Numbered from the stretch's first letter, positions 36,841 through 48,637 are shown. The stretch is 64,000 bases of DNA from Staphylococcus warneri (GCF_900636385.1 NZ_LR134269.1:1240001-1304000); one strand, 5' to 3'. A program made the numbers and translations. The notes: generated by a model not told the origin, from the sequence alone.

Positions 36841-37808
36841 TTGTATCAAATTATCAAATATGCGTGTCAGCACGCATTCAACTACAAAACAAATAAAAGT
36901 ATTTATAATATCTTAACAGGAAAAAAATCCCATCAAACATTTTTTGACGCAAGTAGTCAACAACTTTTGTCATTATATCATAGTTTACCGAGATTAAAAT
37001 ATCCGTCTTTTGAGCGATATTTAAATGAATTGAATGATGAGGAACCAAAAATAAATATCAAAACGCATCCAAGATGTACCTATGATAGCCTTATTAATAC
37101 ATTTAACTGTATCCAATTACTCATTCAAACGGTATCACAAAGCTTACATAACGATTTTAGGTTCATTCCTATTACTCAACAAACATACATTCAACAACGT
37201 GTTAAAGATATTTATCAACACATAAAGGTTAACGATTTAGAGTCAAATTTTATCACTGAAATAAAACAATTATTTGAAAAAATTGCTAGCAAGCATGAAC
37301 ATGTTTATTTGCATTATTATTTACAAGGATATGAAGAGGCGATGTATACCAGACAACAAGTCAGTTTAATTGAATCGAAGTCTCAACAAGAACTATTTGA
37401 ATTAGAAATGAATCAATTGGTCGATGTCATGTTTGAAATTGAAGATATGCAAAACATCCTTTATTAAATCAAACGATTATACGTCCAACATTACTTAATA
37501 AAACGAAGTTAACCTTACATCAATTAGAGCAAGGACACCCGATACAAGACATCTCAACTGTTCAAAATGTTAAATTAAATACGATTGAAGATCATCTTTT
37601 AGAGTTGTTTATCAAAGGTTATATCAATGACTATGACAGTTATTTAGACATCACAACAATTCAACCATTTATCGATTTTTACAAAAGTCATATAGGAATC
37701 AAATTGCGTGAGTACAAGCAACAATTTGATACATTAACTTATTTTCAAATTAAATTGGTAATTGTCGGTATTGAAAGGGGTGACTTAGTTGCTTCAACAG
37801 AAACTTAA
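36841..37808 (+). pseudogene. YpbB-like helix-turn-helix protein, frameshifted
   Basis: Two frames together make the ~322-residue partner protein that precedes recQ in Firmicutes (ypbB in Bacillus). Frame one starts TTG 36841 behind GAGTGAGGG and runs 208 residues to TAA 37465-37467. The second frame is open from about 37443 to TGA/TAA at 37806-37808 and begins HPLLNQTIIRPTLLNKTKLT, the family's continuation with the C-terminal helix-turn-helix (LEQGHPIQDIS, NTIEDHLLELF). The break falls at ATGCAAAACATCC near 37447-37456; one more A in the A4 run would restore MQKHPLLNQ. It is a one-base loss, either real or a sequencing error. No classical slippery heptamer is present. The end overlaps recQ by 20 bases. 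Confidence 0.8.
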
Positions 37809-39168
37809 AGATTGGTTTGGTTTTGATTCCTTTAAACCTGGGCAAGAGGAAATCATTACCAGTGTATTAAATCAAAAGCATACACTTGGTATTTTACCAA
37901 CAGGTAGTGGCAAAAGCCTTTGTTATCAATTACCTACTTATATAATTGAAAAGCCAACACTTGTCATTTCACCATTAATTTCTCTTATGGATGATCAAGT
38001 CATGCAAATGAAGTTAAATGGTGAACGTGCAGTTTGTTGTATCCATTCAGGAATGGACAATACAGAGAAACGACAAAATCTTAGCAATATTCGACAAAGT
38101 AAATTTATCTATTTAAGTCCCGAATTTATATTACAACCTCAAAATTTTAAACTTATCGCCAATATAGATTTTGGTTTAATTGTTCTTGATGAAGCGCATT
38201 GTTTGTCTGAATGGGGATATGATTTCAGACCACATTATGCCTTGATTGGAAAAATAACGAATTCATTTAAGTCGGCTACAATTCTTGCATTAACAGCAAC
38301 TGCACCACCTCATTTAGAAAGCGATTTATCTGAAATGCTCAATGTTAATTTCAGTACAATTAAAACAAGTATGAATCGTATGAATATTTCATTGAAACAT
38401 CTCAATTTCGGATCTGACGAAGAAAAAATAGAATGGTTGTTACCACAACTTAATGAAACAGGTCCCACTATTATATATGTATCCTCTAAAAAATTATGTT
38501 TAACACTAGCTCAACTTATTTATGACTCAGGTTTTTTAACAGGGATATATCATGGCGATTTAAGTTATCAAGAAAGACAGACAGTACAACACCAATTTTT
38601 AAACAATGATATTCCAATCATAGTTGCGACAAGTGCATTTGGTATGGGAATAAATAAAAAAGACATCCGAACAGTCATTCATTTTCATTTGTCATCTAGT
38701 CCTTCTAATTATCTACAAGAGATTGGAAGAGCAGGTAGAGACGGTGAAGCGAGCCAAGCCATTAGCTTATTCCAACCCGACGACGCTTTTATATTAGAAA
38801 CCATACTATTTGCTGATAGAATCACAACTGAAGATATTCATGCATTTGAATTAGGGCAATTTATCCCTCCTGAAAAAGAATCCATTTTATCCATACTTTA
38901 TAATCAATATTCAATTAATCAAATGCAACGTATTTTTGATCAATCTTTCAGACGTAAAAAATTAGGTTATAGTCGCATGTTAGGCTACACACAACTTGAC
39001 CAATGTCGCCGAAAATATTTGTTGGAATTTTTTAATGAACAACCTAAACTGCCAGATGTATGTTGTGACAATGATACTGAGTTACCTAGCATGAAAGTAA
39101 TTAATCGCAAGAAAGTTAAACGTAAGCTATCATATAGTGAAAAACTTCAAAATTTATTTGAACTATAG
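37789..39168 (+). CDS. recQ: RecQ family ATP-dependent DNA helicase
   Basis: A 459-residue superfamily-2 helicase of the short RecQ type. Walker A TGSGKS is at 38-43, DEAH box in VLDEAHCLSEWGYDFRP, motif III in ALTATAPP, and motifs V/VI in ATSAFGMGINKKDIRTVIHF and EIGRAGRDG. The C-terminal zinc region keeps CRRKYLLEFF and a VCCDND cluster, fewer cysteines than the usual four-ligand set, and no HRDC domain follows. TTG 37789 has AAGGGG nine bases upstream. It overlaps the frameshifted ypbB-like gene, so loss of translation there may affect coupling. Confidence 0.9.
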   Translation: MLQQKLKDWFGFDSFKPGQEEIITSVLNQKHTLGILPTGSGKSLCYQLPTYIIEKPTLVISPLISLMDDQVMQMKLNGERAVCCIHSGMDNTEKRQNLSNIRQSKFIYLSPEFILQPQNFKLIANIDFGLIVLDEAHCLSEWGYDFRPHYALIGKITNSFKSATILALTATAPPHLESDLSEMLNVNFSTIKTSMNRMNISLKHLNFGSDEEKIEWLLPQLNETGPTIIYVSSKKLCLTLAQLIYDSGFLTGIYHGDLSYQERQTVQHQFLNNDIPIIVATSAFGMGINKKDIRTVIHFHLSSSPSNYLQEIGRAGRDGEASQAISLFQPDDAFILETILFADRITTEDIHAFELGQFIPPEKESILSILYNQYSINQMQRIFDQSFRRKKLGYSRMLGYTQLDQCRRKYLLEFFNEQPKLPDVCCDNDTELPSMKVINRKKVKRKLSYSEKLQNLFEL

Positions 39169-39324
39169 ATTTTATTTTGCTTAACTCTTTATTCAAGCTA
39201 TAATTAACTTATGAACAAAATCTTAATACCTAAAAAATTCTTGATTACTATACATAATCATTTAATAAATGGGTATAGTTTATGTATCATTATAAAATAA
39301 AATTAAACAGAGAGGATGATGATT

Positions 39325-41142
39325 GTGTCTAATAATAACTTCAAAGATGATTTTGAAAAAAATCGTCAAGCAATAGACCCAGAAGATCATAATGAGCAGA
39401 CATCTTCACATGAAGAGCAAGAAGATAATGCAGTAGACAGAACTGAAGACAAAGCAAATCAACAATTCCCACCGAGAAATGCACAGAGAAGAAAGCGTCG
39501 TCGAGATATAGCGACAAATAATAACCGTCAGGCAGATTCACGTACAAAAGATAGCCAAGATGGTTCATTAGATGATAGACATGATGATACATCATTACAT
39601 AATGGAGATAACAAAAATTATGATGCATCCAATCACAATGATGTAAATAGAGATCAAAAACAGGCACATCATCCTGAAAATCGTTCGACTCGTGAGTCAG
39701 AACAAGAATTAAATCACGATGAACCTTTAAAGCGTAGTGGTAAAAGTGACGATGTTCAACATGATGATCGTCATGACAAGAAAGACGGGCACGGTAAAGA
39801 TGCCGCTCTAGCAGGTGGTGCTGCAGTTGGTAAAAAAGTGACTAGTGATCATAAACATGGTGACAATAATGGCCATGAGGATCGTGTACGTGAACATGAC
39901 CATCACAAAGATAATGATCGACATGATGACTTTAATAAAGATGACCGTCGTCAAGATACATCTAAAGATCGCCAAGACGAACTTAATAAAGGTCATCATG
40001 ATGAAGAACACCACGACTCAGGTAAAGGTAAAAAAGCTGCTGCAACTGGTGCCGGTGTGGCTGGTGCTGCGGGTGCTGCTGGTTTAGCTAAACATCATCA
40101 TGATAAAAAAGACGATCATACTGGCGAAAATAAAATAAAAAATGACCGTCATCAAGATCATCATGATAACAAACATGACGACAAAGAGATTAAAGATAAT
40201 CATCAATCAGATGATGAAAAATCAGGTAAAGGTAAGAAAGCTGCCGCAACTGGTGCAGGTGTTGCTGGTGCCGCTGGTTTAGCTAAACATCATCATGATA
40301 AAAAAGAAAGCCATCATAGTGATAAAGATATCAAGGATGACCGCAAACATGATGATGACGACAAACATGATAATAAAGATAAACATCAATCTAATAAAGG
40401 GAAGAAAGCTGCTGCAGTAGGTGCAGGCGCCGCAGGTGTTGCTGGTGCTGCAGGTGCAAAACATCACCATGATAAAAAAGAAGCCAACCAACATGATGAT
40501 AACAATAATCATCGAGACAATCATGATGGTAAGAAAAAAGGCGGCTTTATGAAAATCATCTTACCAATTATAGCTGCAGTATTAATCCTAGGTGCAATTG
40601 CTATTTTCGCAGGTATGGCCTTAAATAATCATAGTAATAGTGGCAATGATGATAACAAAGTAGCTAATGAAGATAGTAAAGATGGCAAGAAAAACAACGA
40701 CACTAGCAAAGATAAAGACAGCAAAGATAAAGATAGTTCAAAAGACAAAGATAAATCAAAAGACTCTGATAAAGATAAAGCAACATCTAGTGACGAATCA
40801 AATTCATCTGACGCTTCAAATTCAGATAAAAATAGTTCTGGTGATAATGCTAATGGTGCTAACTCACAAGCAACTAATAACCAAGGTCAAAATGGCGGAA
40901 ATAGCCAAAATGGTCAAGGCCAAAACTCACAACAAAATGGCCAACAAGGTAATAATAGCCAAAATAGCAATAGTAACCAACAAGGTAAACAAACACATAC
41001 TGTAAATGGTAAAGAAAATCTCTACAGAATTGCCATTCAATATTACGGTAGTGGTTCACCTGCAAATGTTGAAAAAATTAGACAAGCTAATGGATTAAAT
41101 GGTAACAATATTCATAATGGTCAAACATTAGTAATTCCATAG
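39325..41142 (+). CDS. ebpS: Elastin-binding protein EbpS-like cell-surface protein with LysM domain
   Basis: A 605-residue, extremely Asp/His/Lys/Asn-rich protein. N-terminal part (1-230) is hydrophilic, including [18 protein letters not shown]; three Gly/Ala-rich repeats, each beginning GKKAA and ending KHHHDKK, cover about 233-262, 300-327 and 356-385; one membrane helix lies near 408-432 ([23 protein letters not shown]); a Lys/Asp/Ser then Asn/Gln/Gly-rich linker follows; LysM occupies about 558-605 ([18 protein letters not shown]...). GTG 39325 follows AGAGG by nine bases. S. aureus EbpS, as I remember, is 486 residues and carries an elastin-recognition hexapeptide near residue 18 that is not present here; elastin binding is therefore doubtful. 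Confidence 0.88.
   Translation: MSNNNFKDDFEKNRQAIDPEDHNEQTSSHEEQEDNAVDRTEDKANQQFPPRNAQRRKRRRDIATNNNRQADSRTKDSQDGSLDDRHDDTSLHNGDNKNYDASNHNDVNRDQKQAHHPENRSTRESEQELNHDEPLKRSGKSDDVQHDDRHDKKDGHGKDAALAGGAAVGKKVTSDHKHGDNNGHEDRVREHDHHKDNDRHDDFNKDDRRQDTSKDRQDELNKGHHDEEHHDSGKGKKAAATGAGVAGAAGAAGLAKHHHDKKDDHTGENKIKNDRHQDHHDNKHDDKEIKDNHQSDDEKSGKGKKAAATGAGVAGAAGLAKHHHDKKESHHSDKDIKDDRKHDDDDKHDNKDKHQSNKGKKAAAVGAGAAGVAGAAGAKHHHDKKEANQHDDNNNHRDNHDGKKKGGFMKIILPIIAAVLILGAIAIFAGMALNNHSNSGNDDNKVANEDSKDGKKNNDTSKDKDSKDKDSSKDKDKSKDSDKDKATSSDESNSSDASNSDKNSSGDNANGANSQATNNQGQNGGNSQNGQGQNSQQNGQQGNNSQNSNSNQQGKQTHTVNGKENLYRIAIQYYGSGSPANVEKIRQANGLNGNNIHNGQTLVIP
40021..40480 (+). repeat. Three imperfect coding repeats in ebpS
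   Basis: Units at about 40021-40111, 40222-40306 and 40390-40480, each encoding a GKKAA...GAG(V/A)AG...AKHHHDKK block of 28-31 residues separated by His/Asp-rich spacers. The second unit lacks one GAA triplet repeat of the first. A degenerate related block ([12 protein letters not shown]) lies near 39802. Variation in unit number between strains is likely. Confidence 0.8.
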
Positions 41143-41163
41143 GTACAATTCAATCATCAAATT

Positions 41164-41204
41164 AACTGTAAGTAATGTTATCGCATTACTTACAGTTTTT
41201 TTGG
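41164..41204 (+). terminator. Intrinsic terminator after ebpS
   Basis: AACTGTAAGTAATG (41164-41177) and CATTACTTACAGTT (41184-41197), perfect 14-bp stem, 6-base loop, then six Ts. Confidence 0.9.
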
Positions 41205-41330
41205 TTTCCGTCAAATCAAGACGATTATTCAAAAAAGTCATAAATAATTTAAACTTTTCTAAAACAAGGACTTCGCGAAAATAGGATATAACTGATATAA
41301 TAATTTGGTGATTAAAGGAGGCCGTTTTAC

Positions 41331-42317
41331 ATGCAAAAAATAGAAAGTATCATCATTGGTGGAGGACCTTGTGGCTTAAGTGCAGCCATTGAGCAAAAGA
41401 AAAAAGGTATTGAAACATTAGTGATAGAAAAAGGTAATGTTGTAGAATCTATCTATAATTATCCAACACATCAAACCTTCTTCTCATCTAGTGATAAATT
41501 ATCAATTGGTGATATTCCATTTATCGTGGAAGAAAGTAAACCACGTCGAAATCAAGCTCTTGTATATTATAGAGAAGTCGTTAAACATCATCAATTAAAT
41601 ATCCATGCATTTGAAGAAGTTTTAACAGTTAAAAAGATGAATAATCGTTTTACAATCACGACTACTAAAGATGTTTACGAATGTAAATTTTTAACAGTTG
41701 CAACTGGTTATTATGGTCAACATAATACACTAGAAGTTGAGGGTGCTGAGTTATCTAAAGTATTCCATTATTTCAAAGAAGCACATCCGTACTTCGACCA
41801 AAATGTTGTCGTAATAGGTGGTAAGAATTCTGCAGTTGATGCCGCTTTAGAATTAGAAAAAGCTGGCGCAAATGTTACAGTAATCTATCGTGGAGATCGT
41901 TATCCTAAAGCTATTAAACCATGGATTTTACCCAATTTTGAGTCATTAGTTAATCATGAAAAAATTACGATGGAATTTAATGCCAATGTAACACAAATCA
42001 CTGAAGATCATGTTACATATGAAAAAGAAGGTAAGACAATTACGATCCCGAATGATTATGTCTTTGCAATGATTGGTTATCATCCGAATTATGAATTCTT
42101 AGAATCAATCGGTATTGAAATTAATACAAATGAATATGGTACTGCACCAGTTTATAATCGTGAAACATACGAAACAAATGTAGAAAATTGTTATATTGCT
42201 GGTGTTATTGCTGCTGGTAATGATGCTAATACTATCTTTATTGAAAATGGTAAATATCATGGTGGCTTGATTACACAAAGCATTCTTACTAAAAAGCAAA
42301 CGCCGCTTGAATCATAA
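41331..42317 (+). CDS. ypdA: Bacillithiol disulfide reductase YpdA/Bdr
   Basis: A 328-residue FAD-dependent, NADPH-using reductase that reduces bacillithiol disulfide. The FAD motif IIIGGGPCGLSAAI contains C14, the single catalytic cysteine known for the staphylococcal enzyme. The NADPH motif VVVIGGKNSAVDAALEL lies in the middle. The C-terminal FAD contact region is YIAGVIAAGNDANTIFIENG. AAAGGAGG precedes ATG 41331. Thioredoxin reductase is the nearest alternative but lacks the position-14 cysteine and has CxxC, absent here. It completes the cycle with brxB and bshA, also in this window. Confidence 0.92.
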   Translation: MQKIESIIIGGGPCGLSAAIEQKKKGIETLVIEKGNVVESIYNYPTHQTFFSSSDKLSIGDIPFIVEESKPRRNQALVYYREVVKHHQLNIHAFEEVLTVKKMNNRFTITTTKDVYECKFLTVATGYYGQHNTLEVEGAELSKVFHYFKEAHPYFDQNVVVIGGKNSAVDAALELEKAGANVTVIYRGDRYPKAIKPWILPNFESLVNHEKITMEFNANVTQITEDHVTYEKEGKTITIPNDYVFAMIGYHPNYEFLESIGIEINTNEYGTAPVYNRETYETNVENCYIAGVIAAGNDANTIFIENGKYHGGLITQSILTKKQTPLES

Positions 42318-42324
42318 TAAATAT

Positions 42325-42366
42325 GGCGTAGAAGGTTTAAATATCATACCTTCTACGCCTCTTTAA
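42325..42366. terminator. Bidirectional terminator between ypdA and ansA
   Basis: GGCGTAGAAGGT (42325-42336) with ACCTTCTACGCC (42348-42359), perfect 12-bp stem, 11-base loop, short T tail. Confidence 0.8.
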
Positions 42367-42374
42367 TTTCTTGT

Positions 42375-44085
<1,711 letters not shown>

Positions 44086-44094
44086 TCAATTAAG

Positions 44095-44140
44095 AAGCTA
44101 TATAAACGACTTAAGCAGAAACGTTTATATAGCTTTTATT
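44095..44140 (+). terminator. Intrinsic terminator after cmk
   Basis: AAGCTATATAAACG (44095-44108) pairs with CGTTTATATAGCTT (44122-44135), perfect 14-bp stem followed by Ts. Confidence 0.85.
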
Positions 44141-44309
44141 GTGATTTATAATAAACATGAGTTATTTCAAACTGAAATAATAATTATATATACTATAAAC
44201 ATGCATCTTTACCTCTTAATTTTGAATAAAAATTGAAACCTAACGTACTTTAAAGGGCAACTTTTATCAAATAACAATCTTTTTCTTAAAGTGTAAAAGG
44301 GGAATTTCT

Positions 44310-44342
44310 TGACAATTCTGTCAGTTTGTAAGATGTTATAAT
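44310..44342 (+). promoter_or_regulatory. rpsA promoter region with inverted repeat
   Basis: An extended -10, TG-T-TATAAT (44334-44342), 28 bases before the rpsA ATG. Upstream is TTGACA (44309-44314), 22 bases from the -10, too far for a -35, and a short inverted repeat TGACA-ATTC-TGTCA (44310-44323) that could be an operator. Confidence 0.4.
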
Positions 44343-44369
44343 TATGTAGTGTATAAGGAGGCAGACAAG

Positions 44370-45548
44370 ATGACTGAAGAATTCAACGAATCAATGATTA
44401 ATGATATTAAAGAAGGTGACAAAGTCACTGGAGAGGTACAACAAGTTGAAGATAAACAAGTTGTTGTGCATATTAATGGTGGAAAATACAATGGTATAAT
44501 CCCTATTAGCCAATTATCCACACATCATATTGAAAAACCTAATGAAGTAGTTAAAGAAGGCGACGAAATCGAAGCCTACGTAACGAAAATAGAATTTGAT
44601 GAAGAAAATGATTCAGGCGCTTATATTTTATCTAAAAGACAACTTGAAACTGAACAATCTTATGATTATTTACAAGAAAAACTTGATAACAATGAAGTGA
44701 TTGAAGCAAAAGTCACAGAAGTTGTTAAAGGTGGATTAGTAGTAGACGTAGGTCAACGTGGATTTGTTCCAGCATCACTTATTTCAACAGACTTTATTGA
44801 AGACTTCTCTGATTTTGAAGGTCAAACAATTAAAATTAAAGTTGAAGAATTAGATCCAGAAAATAATCGTGTTATTTTAAGCCGTAAAGCAGTAGAACAA
44901 GCTGAAAATGAAGTTAAAAAGGCTTCATTACTAGACTCACTGAATGCCGGTGATGTTATTGAAGGTACAGTAGCACGTTTAACAAACTTTGGTGCATTTG
45001 TTGATATTGGAGGCGTAGATGGATTAGTTCACGTTTCTGAATTATCACATCAACATGTACAATCTCCTGAAGAAGTCGTTTCGGTTGGAGATAAAGTAAA
45101 TGTTAAAGTTAAATCAGTGGAAAAGGATACAGAACGTATTTCATTATCAATCAAAGATACGTTACCAACACCTTTTGCTCAAATTAAAGGTCAATTCCAT
45201 GAAAATGATGTTATTGAAGGTACAGTTGTAAGATTAGCTAACTTCGGTGCATTTGTTGAAATTGCTCCTGGCGTACAAGGATTAGTTCACATTTCTGAAA
45301 TTGATCATAAACACATTGGTACACCAGGTGAAGTATTAGAACCTGGTCAACAAGTAAGTGTTAAAATCTTAGGCATTGACGAAGAAAACGAACGTGTTTC
45401 TTTATCAATTAAAGCAACGTTACCAAATGAAGACGTTGTTGAAAGCGATGCATCTACAACTCAATCTTATTTAAACAATGACACTGATGAAGATAATCCT
45501 ACTTTAGGTGATGTCTTCGGTGATAAATTTAAAGATCTTAAATTTTAA
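44370..45548 (+). CDS. rpsA: 30S ribosomal protein S1 homologue
   Basis: A 392-residue protein with four S1 OB-fold repeats, at about 15-90, 105-175, 190-260 and 275-345; the last two (VARLTNFGAFVDIGGVDGLVHVSELS, VVRLANFGAFVEIAPGVQGLVHISEI) are almost tandem duplicates. Low-GC Gram-positive S1 homologues are shorter than the six-repeat E. coli S1 and their role in translation initiation is debated; RNA binding is secure. AAGGAGG at 44356-44362 gives ATG 44370. The acidic C-terminal tail (about 350-392) is poorly conserved. Confidence 0.94.
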   Translation: MTEEFNESMINDIKEGDKVTGEVQQVEDKQVVVHINGGKYNGIIPISQLSTHHIEKPNEVVKEGDEIEAYVTKIEFDEENDSGAYILSKRQLETEQSYDYLQEKLDNNEVIEAKVTEVVKGGLVVDVGQRGFVPASLISTDFIEDFSDFEGQTIKIKVEELDPENNRVILSRKAVEQAENEVKKASLLDSLNAGDVIEGTVARLTNFGAFVDIGGVDGLVHVSELSHQHVQSPEEVVSVGDKVNVKVKSVEKDTERISLSIKDTLPTPFAQIKGQFHENDVIEGTVVRLANFGAFVEIAPGVQGLVHISEIDHKHIGTPGEVLEPGQQVSVKILGIDEENERVSLSIKATLPNEDVVESDASTTQSYLNNDTDEDNPTLGDVFGDKFKDLKF

Positions 45549-45570
45549 TAGTTAAATATGCTATGTATGT

Positions 45571-45613
45571 ACACTCCAATTAGAGGTTAAACTTTAATTG
45601 GAGTGTTTTTTTA
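45571..45613 (+). terminator. Intrinsic terminator after rpsA
   Basis: ACACTCCAATTA (45571-45582) with TAATTGGAGTGT (45595-45606), perfect 12-bp stem then seven Ts. Confidence 0.9.
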
Positions 45614-45723
45614 CGTGAGCCTCATTAAAGTCAATATATTATCTTGTTTATTATAATCGTATTTTGAATCGGTGCTTGCATGTGATAAAATTATAGAGAT
45701 TAAGAAAGAGAGGAAGTTAACAA

Positions 45724-47034
45724 ATGACTAAACCTATAGTTGCAATTGTAGGAAAGCCTAACGTAGGTAAATCTACAATTTTTAATAGAGTAGTCGGCGA
45801 ACGTGTATCCATCGTGGAAGACACACCTGGTGTAACCAGAGACCGAATCTATTCATCAGGTGAATGGTTAACGCATGAATTCAATATTATTGACACAGGT
45901 GGTATTGAAATAGGAGATGCACCATTCCAAACACAAATAAGAGCACAAGCAGAAATTGCGATTGAAGAAGCAGATGTCATAGTATTTATGGTCAATGTTA
46001 GAGAAGGATTGACGCAAAGTGATGAAATGGTTGCTCAAATGCTTTATAAAAGTAAAAAACCTGTCGTCCTTGCAGTAAACAAAGTTGATAACGTAGAAAT
46101 GCGTAATGATATTTATGATTTCTATTCATTAGGCTTTGGCGAACCTTATCCTATTTCAGGATCACATGGGCTAGGTTTAGGTGATTTATTAGATGCAGTC
46201 GTTGAAAACTTTGGTGAAGAGGAAGAAGATCCATATGATGATGACACAATCCGTTTATCAATTATAGGACGACCAAATGTTGGTAAATCTAGTTTGGTTA
46301 ATGCTATTTTAGGAGAAGAACGTGTTATTGTATCTAATGTAGCAGGTACTACTAGAGATGCAGTAGATACAGAATATTCGTATGATGGACAAGATTACGT
46401 TTTAATCGACACAGCTGGTATGCGTAAAAAAGGTAAAGTTTATGAATCTACTGAAAAGTATTCTGTACTTAGAGCATTAAAAGCGATTGAACGTTCAAAT
46501 GTTGTTTTAGTTGTTATCGACGCAGAGCAAGGTATTATCGAACAAGATAAACGTGTTGCAGGATATGCACACGAAGAAGGTAAAGCGATTGTAATCGTAG
46601 TAAATAAATGGGATACCGTTGAAAAAGATAGCAAAACAATGAAGAAATTTACTGAAGATGTGAGAAAAGAATTTCAATTCTTAGATTACGCTCAAATTGC
46701 TTTTGTTTCAGCTAAAGAACAATTAAGACTAAAAACACTATTCCCATATATTAAAGAAGCAAGTGAAAATCACAAGAAACGTGTTCAAAGTTCTACTTTA
46801 AATGAAGTCATTACTGATGCTATTTCTATGAATCCTACACCAACAGATAAAGGTAGAAGATTAAATGTCTTTTATTCAACACAAGTGGCTATCGAACCAC
46901 CAACATTCGTAGTATTTGTAAATGATGTTGAATTAATGCATTTCTCTTATAAAAGATACTTAGAAAATCAAATCAGACATGCATTTGGATTTGAAGGTAC
47001 ACCTGTTCATATCATTCCAAGAAAAAGAAACTAA
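45724..47034 (+). CDS. der: Ribosome-associated GTPase Der (EngA)
   Basis: A 436-residue essential GTPase with two tandem G domains and a C-terminal KH domain, needed for 50S assembly. The first P loop is G10-KPNVGK-S17 with [13 protein letters not shown] and NKVD; the second is G182-RPNVGK-S189 with [19 protein letters not shown] and NKWD. The KH domain (about 350-436) ends [27 protein letters not shown] precedes ATG 45724. gpsA follows 21 bases later, so both are likely co-transcribed. Confidence 0.97.
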   Translation: MTKPIVAIVGKPNVGKSTIFNRVVGERVSIVEDTPGVTRDRIYSSGEWLTHEFNIIDTGGIEIGDAPFQTQIRAQAEIAIEEADVIVFMVNVREGLTQSDEMVAQMLYKSKKPVVLAVNKVDNVEMRNDIYDFYSLGFGEPYPISGSHGLGLGDLLDAVVENFGEEEEDPYDDDTIRLSIIGRPNVGKSSLVNAILGEERVIVSNVAGTTRDAVDTEYSYDGQDYVLIDTAGMRKKGKVYESTEKYSVLRALKAIERSNVVLVVIDAEQGIIEQDKRVAGYAHEEGKAIVIVVNKWDTVEKDSKTMKKFTEDVRKEFQFLDYAQIAFVSAKEQLRLKTLFPYIKEASENHKKRVQSSTLNEVITDAISMNPTPTDKGRRLNVFYSTQVAIEPPTFVVFVNDVELMHFSYKRYLENQIRHAFGFEGTPVHIIPRKRN

Positions 47035-47055
47035 TAAACGGAGGGGAATATTAAT

Positions 47056-48054
47056 ATGACTAAAATATCAGTATTTGGTATGGGAAGTTTTGGTACTGCT
47101 TTAGCAAATGTTTTAGCACAAAACGGACACGACGTATTAATGTGGGGTAAAAATAGTGAAAATGTTGATGAATTAAATACACATCATATGAATAAAAACT
47201 ATTTAAAAGAAGCAAAGCTTGAGCCAACTATCAAAGCTACAACGGATTTAAGTGAAGGTGTTGCTTTTGCGGATATCTATCTAATGGCTCTACCTACAAA
47301 AGCGATGAGAGAAGTAGCAACACAAATTGATAGTTTATTAACTTCTAAAAAAACATTTATACATGTAGCAAAAGGTATTGAAAATGGTACTTTCAAACGT
47401 GTTTCTGAAATGTTAGAAGATTCTATTTCTCCGGAACATAATGCAGGTATAGGTGTATTATCAGGCCCAAGTCATGCAGAAGAAGTGGTCATCAAACAAC
47501 CTACAACAGTTGCTGCCTCTTCAAAAGATGAAAAAGTAAGTCAATTAATACAAGATTTATTTATGAATGACTATTTACGTGTTTATACTAATAATGATCT
47601 TGTAGGCGTTGAACTCGGTGGCGCATTAAAAAATATCATTGCCGTAGCTAGTGGTATTGTAGCTGGTATGGGCTTTGGTGATAATGCTAAGGCAGCACTA
47701 ATGACACGCGGTTTAGCTGAAATTAGTCGTTTAGGTGAAAAATTAGGTGCAGATCCAATGACATTCCTAGGATTAGGTGGCATTGGCGATTTAATTGTAA
47801 CGTGTACGTCCACTCATTCACGTAACTTTACATTAGGCTATAAATTAGGCCAAGGGAAAACAACTGATGAAGCACTTGAAGAAATGAAAATGGTAGTTGA
47901 AGGTATCTATACAACAAAATCAGTATATTATTTAGCACAAGAAGTTAATGTTGAAATGCCAATTACAACTGCGTTATATAAAGTGTTATTTGAAGATGTC
48001 CCCGTTAAAGAAAGTATTAAAGAATTAATGGGTCGAGACAAAAAATCCGAATAA
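47056..48054 (+). CDS. gpsA: Glycerol-3-phosphate dehydrogenase [NAD(P)+]
   Basis: A 332-residue enzyme making sn-glycerol 3-phosphate from DHAP, the backbone of phospholipids and teichoic acids. The Rossmann motif is [16 protein letters not shown]; the catalytic lysine lies in [18 protein letters not shown]; the C-terminal substrate part contains [26 protein letters not shown] upstream supports ATG 47056. No convincing terminator follows; the hup promoter region starts about 100 bases downstream. Confidence 0.96.
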   Translation: MTKISVFGMGSFGTALANVLAQNGHDVLMWGKNSENVDELNTHHMNKNYLKEAKLEPTIKATTDLSEGVAFADIYLMALPTKAMREVATQIDSLLTSKKTFIHVAKGIENGTFKRVSEMLEDSISPEHNAGIGVLSGPSHAEEVVIKQPTTVAASSKDEKVSQLIQDLFMNDYLRVYTNNDLVGVELGGALKNIIAVASGIVAGMGFGDNAKAALMTRGLAEISRLGEKLGADPMTFLGLGGIGDLIVTCTSTHSRNFTLGYKLGQGKTTDEALEEMKMVVEGIYTTKSVYYLAQEVNVEMPITTALYKVLFEDVPVKESIKELMGRDKKSE

Positions 48055-48177
48055 ATAGTGTAAATTAACACATATTTTATGAGATTTTCAAAAAAATTAA
48101 TTCTATTCGCTTTATTTCAACGTTTTTAATATATAAATCGTTGCGATGACAGTAATCAGTGTGTTAAAGTCATACCA

Positions 48178-48199
48178 TAATGATATAAAGATATCATTA
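48178..48199 (+). promoter_or_regulatory. Perfect hairpin in the hup leader
   Basis: TAATGATAT-AAAG-ATATCATTA, a 9-bp perfect inverted repeat with a 4-base loop, 25 bases before the hup start and just upstream of the ribosome site. It may be an operator or an mRNA-stabilising hairpin. Confidence 0.4.
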
Positions 48200-48224
48200 T
48201 CAAACCTCAGGAGGTGAATTCATA

Positions 48225-48497
48225 ATGAATAAAACTGATTTAATCAATGCAGTAGCAGAGCAAGCTGATTTAACTAAAAAAGAAGCTGGTTCAGCAGTAG
48301 ACGCTGTATTCGAATCTATCCAAAACTCACTTGCTAAAGGTGAAAAGGTACAATTAATCGGTTTCGGTAATTTTGAAGTACGTGAGCGTGCTGCTCGTAA
48401 AGGCCGTAACCCTCAAACAGGTAAAGAAATTGATATTCCTGCAAGTAAAGTCCCAGCATTCAAAGCTGGTAAAGCATTAAAAGATGCAGTAAAATAA
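48225..48497 (+). CDS. hup: DNA-binding protein HU
   Basis: A 90-residue nucleoid protein. It starts [21 protein letters not shown] and contains the DNA-binding arm [44 protein letters not shown], with the intercalating proline in RNPQTG. CAGGAGGTG is a near-perfect ribosome site. A single-gene unit with its own terminator, as usual for hup. Confidence 0.97.
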
Positions 48498-48505
48498 TTT
48501 TACTT

Positions 48506-48531
48506 AAAAAAGCCCTTCTGGGGCTTTTTTG
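48506..48531 (+). terminator. Intrinsic terminator after hup
   Basis: AAAAAAGCCC and GGGCTTTTTT with a small loop (48506-48530), GC-rich core and T tract. Confidence 0.9.
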
Positions 48532-48637
48532 TTTTTATAATGCTTTTCGAATATATAAGCAAGTTATTTAAAACTACTCAATTTTATTTTTCCAAATTGA
48601 AACCACTATACATACGATTAAATTTTATACATATATT

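Noticed and set aside
37444..37460. Programmed -1 frameshift in the ypbB-like gene
   Set aside because: No X-XXY-YYZ heptamer and no downstream stable structure; a one-base loss in an A run is simpler.
40021..40480. CRISPR-like or tandem DNA repeat array
   Set aside because: The repeats are in frame, diverged and of unequal spacing, and encode the EbpS repeats; no spacers or cas genes exist.
40279..40524. Open frames on the minus strand and in other plus frames across ebpS
   Set aside because: They are low-complexity by-products of the His/Asp-rich repeats (Ile/Met/Val-rich translations) without ribosome sites.
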